From assembly GCA_016126025.1 (NCBI GenBank), contig JAEFDA010000035.1, positions 1 to 15,910 on the forward strand: a DNA stretch of 15,910 nucleotides, given 5' to 3'. Made by a program: the position numbers and the translations under genes. A model generated the notes under the pieces. That model was given only the letters and a program-made list of their open reading frames with translations, was not told the DNA's origin and searched no databases. Position 1 is the stretch's first letter. Each line of letters opens with the position of its first letter. This stretch comes from Nitrososphaerota archaeon (GTDB taxonomy: Archaea > Thermoproteota > Nitrososphaeria > Nitrososphaerales > Nitrosopumilaceae). This document shows, piece by piece, positions 1 through 5,991 of the stretch.

Positions 1-26
1 CTAGGATGGTCCGGATCGACCGTCTT

Positions 27-33
27 GGAGGGG
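27..33 (+). promoter_or_regulatory. Shine-Dalgarno site of the permease gene
   Basis: GGAGGGG ends 7 bases before the ATG at 41. It is the only strong Shine-Dalgarno match I found before a first gene in the window, and no TATA box is visible between 1 and 26. The permease is therefore probably translated from a leadered transcript, perhaps as a downstream gene of an operon beginning outside the window. It supports the ATG at 41 as the start. Confidence 0.6.
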
Positions 34-40
34 TTATTTC

Positions 41-865
41 ATGGATTTATGCACGTCGTGGACAACCCCGGCGGGCGCCAAATGTTTTATTGCGCCGGTG
101 CTGCTTCCACACGTGGACTGGATTACCGGGGATCCCGGCGCTCTCACGCCCGTTCTTGCCCTAGGTTTCGGCCTGACCGTCGGACTAGCTCATGCTTTTG
201 AGCCGGATCACTTGGCGGCGGTGGGAACGCAGGCCGCATCCAAGAACGCAGGCCTCCGGAAGCACAGCATTAGGGAGAGTATGACCAGATCTTCTGTGCT
301 GGGCGCCGTCTGGGGCGCTGGACATACCACCACCCTGGTCCTCTTTGGCATGCTGGTGTATACCACTACGTCCCTCATACAGGACTGGATCTTCTCCGGA
401 CTGGAGATGGCGGTGGGCGCGATGCTACTGGCCTTGGGATCCTCGGCCATCTTGGGCAGGAGCATCCTGTGGCCCGTGCACCGGCACCACCACACCCACC
501 GGGACGGAACGGCCCACACTCACGCGCACAGCCATGGCGACGGACTGCACAACCACACCCATCGCTCGTATGTCATAGGACTGGTGCACGGTCTGGCTGG
601 AAGCGGCAGCTTGGTGGCACTAACCGTCGCGACCATGGATGGTCCGGCCATGATGCTGACGTTCATGCTGTTATTCGGTGTGGGCTCGGTGCTGGGCATG
701 TGTGCCATGGGTGGCCTGCTGGGCGTTCCGCTGTCCCTAGCAAGCCGGAAGAGCGGGGTGCGCCGGCTTGTACAGTACGTGGCCGGAGCTTTCAGCGTAG
801 GTATAGGAATCATGATCCTCTACGAGACCGGCGCGATGGTGCTGTCCGGCGCGCCCGCAGTCTAG
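41..865 (+). CDS. Nickel/cobalt-type permease with His-rich loop (NiCoT/UreH-like)
   Basis: 274-residue polytopic membrane protein. The segment at residues 51-61 (HAFEPDHLAAV) matches the signature helix motif of the NiCoT/UreH transporter group, in which His and Asp residues bind Ni2+ or Co2+. A second conserved segment, GLVHGLAGSGSL, lies at 180-191, and H95 sits in another helix. Between the two halves, residues 147-174 carry 12 histidines, a likely cytoplasmic metal-binding loop. Members of this family import nickel for urease or [NiFe] hydrogenase, or act in cobalt supply for B12. The substrate cannot be decided from sequence, but nickel fits the urease-gamma-like and ureohydrolase genes nearby. 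Its stop codon overlaps that of the convergent gene at 862-1113 (shared CTAG). The start is supported by GGAGGGG at 27-33. Residues 1-30 are less typical and could vary. Confidence 0.85.
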   Translation: MDLCTSWTTPAGAKCFIAPVLLPHVDWITGDPGALTPVLALGFGLTVGLAHAFEPDHLAAVGTQAASKNAGLRKHSIRESMTRSSVLGAVWGAGHTTTLVLFGMLVYTTTSLIQDWIFSGLEMAVGAMLLALGSSAILGRSILWPVHRHHHTHRDGTAHTHAHSHGDGLHNHTHRSYVIGLVHGLAGSGSLVALTVATMDGPAMMLTFMLLFGVGSVLGMCAMGGLLGVPLSLASRKSGVRRLVQYVAGAFSVGIGIMILYETGAMVLSGAPAV

Positions 866-1113
866 AGTGGCGTCATCGTGTCGATCAGGCGAGCGTTTGT
901 GACTTGGCCGTCTTTTTCCTGAATCTCCAGATCCACTGTGTATTTGAGGCCGTTCAGCATAAAGTTCACCTGAATGTCCCACGCTTCCCGGGGACCCTTC
1001 TCGGGCACCTGATACGCTACGTTGACGCGAAACTCCTCCACCTCACCGTACAGGGCCCCTATGACGCGCCTCGACTCCCTCTCTATGTCTTCTGGCGTGC
1101 TGACCTGAGTCAT
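862..1113 (-). CDS. Conserved-looking hypothetical protein, 83 residues
   Basis: I do not recognise a family. The protein starts MTQVSTPEDIERESRRVI, a helical N-terminus, followed by alternating hydrophobic positions typical of beta strands (residues about 25-78: FRVNVAYQV, WDIQVNFMLN, YTVDLEIQE). This resembles a small alpha+beta fold. No signal peptide, membrane segment or metal motif is visible. The reading frame stays open upstream to 1290, but that extension has low-complexity, unlikely composition. The ATG at 1113 lies 29 bases from the centre of a clear TATA box (1138-1146), so a leaderless start there is preferred. It is convergent with the permease gene and the two stop codons overlap by 4 bases. 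Confidence 0.75.
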   Translation of the reverse strand: MTQVSTPEDIERESRRVIGALYGEVEEFRVNVAYQVPEKGPREAWDIQVNFMLNGLKYTVDLEIQEKDGQVTNARLIDTMTPL

Positions 1114-1137
1114 ACCTTTTTCGGTTGTTATTTTGAC

Positions 1138-1146
1138 ATATAAAAA
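1138..1146 (-). promoter_or_regulatory. TATA box for the gene starting at 1113
   Basis: On the minus strand the sequence reads TTTTTATAT, inside an AT-rich island in otherwise GC-rich DNA. Its centre is 29 bases from the ATG at 1113, the archaeal TATA-to-start distance expected if transcription begins at or next to the start codon. The TPR gene ends at 1244, so this promoter separates the small gene from the upstream operon. Confidence 0.65.
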
Positions 1147-1243
1147 TTTTAGATGCTCGCCGAAAGGCCCGCCAAACGGCGCGGCCAAACCTACTGCCGA
1201 TCGTGGTGCCGGCCTGATGCCAGCCGAGCCAGGGTTGCAGGAG

Positions 1244-2509
1244 TCAGCGCCGGAACGCGCCGAACAAGGACTTCCTCTTCTTGCCGGCAATCTTCTCCAT
1301 TACGCGCTCGCGGTAGTACTGGGCTCTCCTGTTATCCGGATCCAAATCCAGTGCCATATCATAATACTTTAGGGACTCCTCGTACCTCTCCATCGACATC
1401 AGTATACGGGCCCTGTAGCTTATGGCGTAGACGTATCCCGGATTGATCTCCAGCGCCCTGTCGCAGTGTTTGAGTGCTTCCTCGTACTCGCCCTCGTGAT
1501 CCAGCAGCCACACCATGGTACACAGCGCCATAATGTTGTCCGGCTCCCGGAGTAGGGCGCTCTGGCAGAAGAACCTAGCGGCTCCGGTCTTCTTCATGGA
1601 GTACAGCGAGACGCCCTTGCTGTAGAGCGCCCTGATGTGGTCCGGATGAGCCTCCAGCACCCTGTCGAAACATTCCACGGCCTTCTGGAACAGGCCCTTG
1701 CGGTCGCATATTAGGCCCCGCGTCATCAGCGCCTCGGCGTTGGTCGGATCTATCTTCAAGGCCTCGTCCAGGTATGGAAAGACGTCCTTTGTGGGAAAGC
1801 CGGCCAAATCCAGCGTCCACGCCTTGGCCACCAAGGCTTGGACATTCTTCGGATCCTTCTCCAGCGCCCGGGTGTACCACCCTATGGCATCCTCATGCTT
1901 CCCCTCCCTGGTCAGCCGGCGCCCTTTCTCGTACAGAAGGCCGGAGCGGGCCGAGTCCGCCGCGATGGCATCGTTCAGGCACGATATGGACTCGGCGGCG
2001 CGTCCCATCCTTCCCAGTATGCGGCTCTTGACATACAGGACGTCGGCATCACCTGGCTTGGTGGCCAGAACCCCGTCCAGTGTTGCAACGGCCTCCGCGT
2101 GTCTGCCCAGACCGCTCTGGCAGGAGGCGGCCACCGTAAGCACCTCTGTGTGGTTGTGGTGGCTGGATCCTATGCACTTCAGGCACTCGAGCGCTTCTGC
2201 ATATCTCTGCAGTTTCTCCAAGACCCGGCCCCGGGCCAGCAGTATGTCGGCATCGCCGGGATCTGGTGCAAGGGCCGCATCCAGATGCCCAAGGGCATCC
2301 CCGAACCGCCCCAGCCGGTACAGCGCCATCCCCATGCGGCGGTTCGCTGCGACATGGCGCGGATCAGTGCGCAGCGCCCGAGAGTAGCACGCCACCGCCT
2401 TGTCGTACTCGCCGTACCCCTCCCAATACACGCCCTTGTTGATGTGGCTCCACTCCCCACCGGGCCTCTCGAACATCGTGCAGATTGGTGCGTGCAGGTT
2501 TTTTAGCAT
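1244..2509 (-). CDS. Tetratricopeptide-repeat (TPR) protein
   Basis: 421 residues, almost wholly TPR units. I count about 11 repeats of 34 residues between residues 22 and 394, each with the usual small and aromatic positions (for example AVACYSRALRTDP and EALKHCDRALEINPGYVYA). There is no signal peptide, membrane segment or catalytic domain, so a cytoplasmic scaffold for protein-protein contacts is likely. The C-terminus is strongly basic (KIAGKKRKSLFGAFRR). It is the third gene of an operon: its ATG at 2509 overlaps the stop of the urease-gamma-like gene in an ATGCTAA arrangement, implying translational coupling. A downstream ATG at 2476 is possible but lacks the coupling. The client cannot be inferred, although co-expression with the ureohydrolase and UreA-like genes suggests a link. 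Confidence 0.9.
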   Translation of the reverse strand: MLKNLHAPICTMFERPGGEWSHINKGVYWEGYGEYDKAVACYSRALRTDPRHVAANRRMGMALYRLGRFGDALGHLDAALAPDPGDADILLARGRVLEKLQRYAEALECLKCIGSSHHNHTEVLTVAASCQSGLGRHAEAVATLDGVLATKPGDADVLYVKSRILGRMGRAAESISCLNDAIAADSARSGLLYEKGRRLTREGKHEDAIGWYTRALEKDPKNVQALVAKAWTLDLAGFPTKDVFPYLDEALKIDPTNAEALMTRGLICDRKGLFQKAVECFDRVLEAHPDHIRALYSKGVSLYSMKKTGAARFFCQSALLREPDNIMALCTMVWLLDHEGEYEEALKHCDRALEINPGYVYAISYRARILMSMERYEESLKYYDMALDLDPDNRRAQYYRERVMEKIAGKKRKSLFGAFRR

Positions 2510-2868
2510 GACGGCGGTCGGGTGGCAATGGGTGCGTGCACCTCCAGCAGGACGGTACCGCGCTCTGTCTCGATATCCATGGTGACTTTCCGCGTCATCT
2601 CTGGCACGCCGATCATCACCTGGCTTGGAGACAGCATGCCAGAGACATCCTGGCGTGCCCGCGCCTCCCCGCCGGTCAGCGAATCGGTGGCGCGGGCCGC
2701 CAGCAGCAGGAGAGCCTGGTTTATGTTGACGCGCCTGCCCCGTTCCAACAGCGCCGCCACACCTCTCACCGATGCGGCAAAGACCGCCTCGGCATCTCCC
2801 CCGCGCTCAAAGGTACAGCGGAGAGGCGTGGCATCCGGATCCCCCCGGGCGGTGACACGGATGATCAT
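2503..2868 (-). CDS. Urease gamma-subunit-like protein (UreA-like, stand-alone)
   Basis: 121 residues. Residues 79-114 contain LSPSQVMIGVPEM followed by a beta-hairpin ending GTVLLEVHAPI. This closely follows the C-terminal part of urease gamma subunits (LLTRDQVMEGVPEM, then DGTKLVTVHNPI). Upstream, ERGRRVNINQALLLLAARA (42-60) fits the gamma-subunit helix RGLKLNYPEAVALISAAIM. The first 25-30 residues do not match and the usual N-terminal TPRE helix is not recognisable. No beta or alpha urease subunit lies in the window, so this is either a divergent paralogue or a repurposed domain. The ATG overlaps the stop of the ureohydrolase (ATGA), and its end overlaps the TPR start. This gamma subunit has no active-site residues in known ureases, so a structural or assembly role is more likely than catalysis. 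The homology call is from pattern memory. Confidence 0.72.
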   Translation of the reverse strand: MIIRVTARGDPDATPLRCTFERGGDAEAVFAASVRGVAALLERGRRVNINQALLLLAARATDSLTGGEARARQDVSGMLSPSQVMIGVPEMTRKVTMDIETERGTVLLEVHAPIATRPPSC

Positions 2869-3983
2869 CTGTCGCGCTTTGGCACCCGGGCGGCGGGGCT
2901 TCCAAAGTTGTACGTGTTCCCCGTCCCGCGATAGTCGTGCGGCCGGACCGGACTCCCCCCCTCCAGACCCCTCTTGGTAAGCGAGAGACCGGCCAGCAGC
3001 TCCACTATTAGTCTCTGGCCCAGACCCGAGGTAATCCCCCCGTTGTATGAGCTGTTGTCGCTGACGTCGTATGCCGGGGCGACCTCCACCAAGTCCATTG
3101 CGAACCTATCGGGATCGAAGGACTTGGAGAGGAGCCGGATCATCCTGATGCCCTCCCGGGAGGTGAGTCCGTTGGGCTCAGGCTCGCCCGTGCCCGGCGC
3201 ATACGCAGGATCAAAGGAGTCTATGTCCCAGCTGAGGTACACAGCATCGGTTCCGTCGTTGGCCCTGTCGGCTATTTCCTTGGCTATGTAGTCTATGCCC
3301 AGCTCCTCAACGTCCAGCATCGTAAACCACTGAAAGTCCTGGTCTGCCATCCACTTGTACAGATCCGGCCCAGGCCAGTACCCCCGGGGTCCCACCAGAG
3401 AGTAGTTTCTTCCCCGCAGGCAGCCCATCTCCATTATGCGCCGGATGTGTGCCCCGTGGTCATACTTGAAGCCGGTCAGTCCCTGAGGGGCGCAGTCCGC
3501 GTGCGTGTCAAAGTGTATCATGCCTATGTTCTTGTATTTTTTGGCAAATGCCCGCACGTTGGCATACGTGATGGAGTGGTCGCCGCCGAGCATTACCGGT
3601 ATGCCATCCTGCTCCAGCACCTCCTTGACTTTTTGCGACATCCTCTTGTGGGATTCTATAACGTCTCCGGGGGAGACCACCACGTCCCCATAGTCTACCG
3701 TCCGGAAGGTTCCGAACGGATCCGCGCCCGTCTCTATGTTGAATCGTTCGTACGGAGGGGATGGAATCGTCGAGGCGGCGCGCAATGCCCTGGGACCATA
3801 CCGAGCTCCGGGACGGATGGTGGTCCCAAAGTCGAAGGGCTCACCCACAATTGCCACGTCCGGGCTAGCCTGCTGTAGCTCGCTGTAATTCTTTACCCAA
3901 GGGAGGTGCAGAAACGTGTTGATCCCAACGAACGGCGCAACGTCTGCGCCGCGATAGTCGTCCCCGTAAAACTCCATTCCCAT
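2865..3983 (-). CDS. Ureohydrolase family protein (agmatinase/arginase-like)
   Basis: Metal-dependent hydrolase that cleaves a guanidino group to release urea. The binuclear metal motifs are complete (numbering from the longest frame, GTG at 4010): GGDHS with H145, DTHAD with D168, H170 and D172, and WDIDSFDP with D262 and D264, followed by APGTGEPEPNGLTSRE. At about 372 residues it is longer than typical agmatinases of about 300, with an N-terminal extension and a C-terminal tail rich in Gly, Pro and Arg. Usual annotation would be agmatinase (polyamine synthesis), but guanidinobutyrase, guanidinopropionase and the nickel-dependent guanidine hydrolases share these motifs. First gene of an operon overlapping the UreA-like gene by 4 bases. 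The ATG at 3983 is chosen because a TATA box at 4012-4021 would place transcription near 3991, excluding the GTG at 4010. ATG 3977 is an alternative. Confidence 0.88.
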   Translation of the reverse strand: MGMEFYGDDYRGADVAPFVGINTFLHLPWVKNYSELQQASPDVAIVGEPFDFGTTIRPGARYGPRALRAASTIPSPPYERFNIETGADPFGTFRTVDYGDVVVSPGDVIESHKRMSQKVKEVLEQDGIPVMLGGDHSITYANVRAFAKKYKNIGMIHFDTHADCAPQGLTGFKYDHGAHIRRIMEMGCLRGRNYSLVGPRGYWPGPDLYKWMADQDFQWFTMLDVEELGIDYIAKEIADRANDGTDAVYLSWDIDSFDPAYAPGTGEPEPNGLTSREGIRMIRLLSKSFDPDRFAMDLVEVAPAYDVSDNSSYNGGITSGLGQRLIVELLAGLSLTKRGLEGGSPVRPHDYRGTGNTYNFGSPAARVPKRDR

Positions 3984-4011
3984 CTTTATTCGGAGTATGC
4001 AACCGGGCACT

Positions 4012-4021
4012 TGCTAATAAA
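4012..4021 (-). promoter_or_regulatory. TATA box of the ureohydrolase operon
   Basis: The minus strand reads CTTTATTAGC. Transcription would be expected about 26 bases downstream, near 3991, leaving a leader of only 8-14 bases before ATG 3983 or 3977. It is weaker than the other TATA boxes in the window. Confidence 0.45.
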
Positions 4022-4072
4022 GTCTGTGAGCACGGCGCCTTCCGTGAGAACATCGAGAAATAGACTGCGTCG

Positions 4073-4132
4073 TGAAAAAAAATATAGTCCGAAAACCCTA
4101 CATTTTAAGCGGTGCCTGTCCCAAATAAAAAA
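4073..4132 (-). terminator. Double T-tract terminator after the thermosome gene
   Basis: Downstream of the thermosome stop, the minus-strand transcript would meet TTTTTTATTT (4123-4132) and then eight consecutive T (4075-4082, within TATATTTTTTTTC). Archaeal RNA polymerase terminates at such T-runs without needing a hairpin. They lie between the thermosome end (4171) and the ureohydrolase promoter (4012-4021), so they would insulate the two units. Confidence 0.5.
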
Positions 4133-4170
4133 CGCAAGACCGCCGCCGCTCAATGCCGGTTGAGATCATC

Positions 4171-5838
4171 TCAGTAGTGCTGGTGCATCTGCCGCTGCTC
4201 CATACCCTCCTGTTCCCAGTGGTTGTGGTTGCGGCCGGGATCCTTGTGGGCGTGGACGGTCCCGTCTATGTGGCAGTGGGTGTTGTCTATCAGGTCCTTC
4301 ATGAAGACGTCGTCCACGTTCAATATGAGGTTGACCCCCTCGGTGGCAGATTTGATCACTTGCTCCTTTACCGCACGCGCGTCTACCACCTCCCGGATCC
4401 TGGCCACGCTCCGGGAGGCTGCGTCTATCCCCCACCTGCCGTCCGGCTCTGCAGCGCACCGGTTCCGGAGCAGCGGCAGGGCATCCAAGACATCCATGCC
4501 GGCGTTGCGCGCCAGTGTGGCCGGGATCGACTCTAGGGCGTCGGCAAAAGCATACACCGCCTTCTGCTCACTCCCCTCCACCAGTGGCGCCTGCTGGCGC
4601 AGGCCCATTGCCAAGGCCGCCTCACAGGATCCGCCCCCGTACACAAATAGCTGATCTCCGGCAAAGGCGCGCAGTGCCTTGAGGGCGTTGAGTGCCGTCC
4701 TGTGGAACTCGTCCAGATACCTCTTGGAGACGGCTCGCAGAAGCAATGTGACGGAGCCGGGAGCCTCAGACTCCACAAAAACCATCTCGTCCCCGCCCAC
4801 CGCTCTTTGGTATACGCGGGACGCCATCCCCAGCTCATGGCTGGATATGCTCTCCACGCTGGAGCAGGTGTGGGCGCCGGTGGACTTTTCTAGCCACCAC
4901 AGGTCGTTATACTTTGCCCGGCGTATGGTGATTATGCCCCGGCGGGCCAAATAGGACTGGGCCAGCTCTCCTATCCCCTTGCGGGAGACCACCAGCCGGG
5001 CGCCGGAGTCGGCCACCTTCGCTACGGTGAACAGGGTGTCGGCATCCTCCTGCTCCCCGAACCGACCCATATCGTCCACTGCGGAGACCTCAATGATCGA
5101 CTCGGTTTTTGTGCGCGAGGCTTCCAGCGGATCGTTCAGCAGGAGAACCGGGGCGGCGGTCAGGACGTGCGGCATGGCGGCGCTGTCAGCAGGCTTGTCC
5201 AGCACCGTCCCCCGCACCAGCTCCATGTCCGTCGTCATCCCTGTCTTCTCCTCTATCTTTACGAAGTCGACATCCACGGTGCCGGTGCGAGTATCGGTGA
5301 CCGATGCTGCTGCCTCGAGGATCATGTCCGTCACCCTGTCCGCATCGGCCAGCGAGTCCGATATTGCCTTGCATCCGATGCACGAGGCAACCAGTCTGCG
5401 CCGGGCATCTACACCCTCCCGGAAGCCCATCGAGTCCAAGGCGTGCAGGGAGAGCCGTGAGCCCGTCTCAAACCCCCGTATCACCGACGCAGTGGAGATG
5501 CCCAGCGCCAGCAGCCGCCGGGCTCCCTCCAGCAGGGCGCCCATCAGCACGGCGGCCGACACCGTTCCGTCACCGACATGGGTGTCCACCGTATTCACCG
5601 CATCAACCACGGCCTTGGCGGCGGGGTGGTCCACATCCACCTTCCTCAGGAACGCCCCGCCGTGCTTGGTCACCGTCTCCTCGCCCAGTATGTCCACGTA
5701 CATCTTTTCCATGCCCCGGGGCCCCAGGCACGTCCGTACAGCCTCGCTGATCAGTATGCCAGCGGCGATGTTATACCGCTGCGAGTCGGCCGTCCCGATT
5801 CTGGATATCTCGGGGTTTAGTATGTCCGGGTATTTCAC
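4171..5838 (-). CDS. Divergent thermosome (group II chaperonin) subunit with His-rich tail
   Basis: 555 residues, full-length group II chaperonin: equatorial domain with LGPRGMEKM (38-46), VGDGTVSAAVL (88-98) and YGGGSCEAALA (400-410), apical domain at about 205-365, and a closing equatorial segment (ALESIPATLARNAGMDVLDA, about 434-453; IKSATEGVNLILNVDDV). Group II chaperonins fold proteins in an ATP-driven double ring. Two of three conserved ATPase aspartates appear changed: the NDG motif is KHG (H59), and the Asp of the ED-A-L segment is N384. D90 of GDGT is kept. The usual Gly/Met-rich tail is replaced by residues 521-555 with eight His and one Cys. This suggests a slow or ATPase-inactive subunit of a hetero-oligomer, or a metal-binding chaperonin. 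The GTG start at 5838 lies 26 bases from a TATA box centre, so the mRNA is probably leaderless. A canonical subunit is expected elsewhere in the genome. Confidence 0.93.
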   Translation of the reverse strand: MKYPDILNPEISRIGTADSQRYNIAAGILISEAVRTCLGPRGMEKMYVDILGEETVTKHGGAFLRKVDVDHPAAKAVVDAVNTVDTHVGDGTVSAAVLMGALLEGARRLLALGISTASVIRGFETGSRLSLHALDSMGFREGVDARRRLVASCIGCKAISDSLADADRVTDMILEAAASVTDTRTGTVDVDFVKIEEKTGMTTDMELVRGTVLDKPADSAAMPHVLTAAPVLLLNDPLEASRTKTESIIEVSAVDDMGRFGEQEDADTLFTVAKVADSGARLVVSRKGIGELAQSYLARRGIITIRRAKYNDLWWLEKSTGAHTCSSVESISSHELGMASRVYQRAVGGDEMVFVESEAPGSVTLLLRAVSKRYLDEFHRTALNALKALRAFAGDQLFVYGGGSCEAALAMGLRQQAPLVEGSEQKAVYAFADALESIPATLARNAGMDVLDALPLLRNRCAAEPDGRWGIDAASRSVARIREVVDARAVKEQVIKSATEGVNLILNVDDVFMKDLIDNTHCHIDGTVHAHKDPGRNHNHWEQEGMEQRQMHQHY

Positions 5839-5859
5839 CAGTTTGGTCCACTTGGAATT

Positions 5860-5868
5860 CTATTAAAT
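5860..5868 (-). promoter_or_regulatory. TATA box of the thermosome gene
   Basis: The minus strand reads ATTTAATAG. Its centre is 26 bases from the GTG at 5838, implying a leaderless transcript and supporting the GTG start over any internal ATG. Two overlapping GC hairpins (5878-5903) lie just upstream. Confidence 0.65.
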
Positions 5869-5877
5869 TCTAATGCA

Positions 5878-5903
5878 TGCGGGTTCGCCCGCAGTAACGG
5901 GCG
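5878..5903. repeat. Two mutually exclusive GC hairpins upstream of the thermosome promoter
   Basis: TGCGGG-TTCG-CCCGCA (5878-5893) is a 6-bp stem with a TTCG loop. CGCCCG-CAGTAA-CGGGCG (5886-5903) is a second 6-bp stem sharing the same arm. They lie in the 3' region of the symporter transcript and directly upstream of the thermosome TATA box. They could help end the symporter transcript or act as an operator. Confidence 0.4.
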
Positions 5904-5991
5904 GTCCGGCCATGCGGGGACGCACGGGCGCCCTACCGCACTACGCCAGCATTCCCGCTAAATGGCCGACAGACAGGCGCCGCCGTCCCCG

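Noticed and set aside
469..1143. Plus-strand frame of 224 residues over the permease and the small minus-strand gene
   Set aside because: Shadow of two genes: Arg/Pro/His-rich composition, no start signal, and it crosses the shared stop codons.
3984..4010. GTG 4010 as start of the ureohydrolase
   Set aside because: It lies immediately next to the TATA box, upstream of the expected transcription start.
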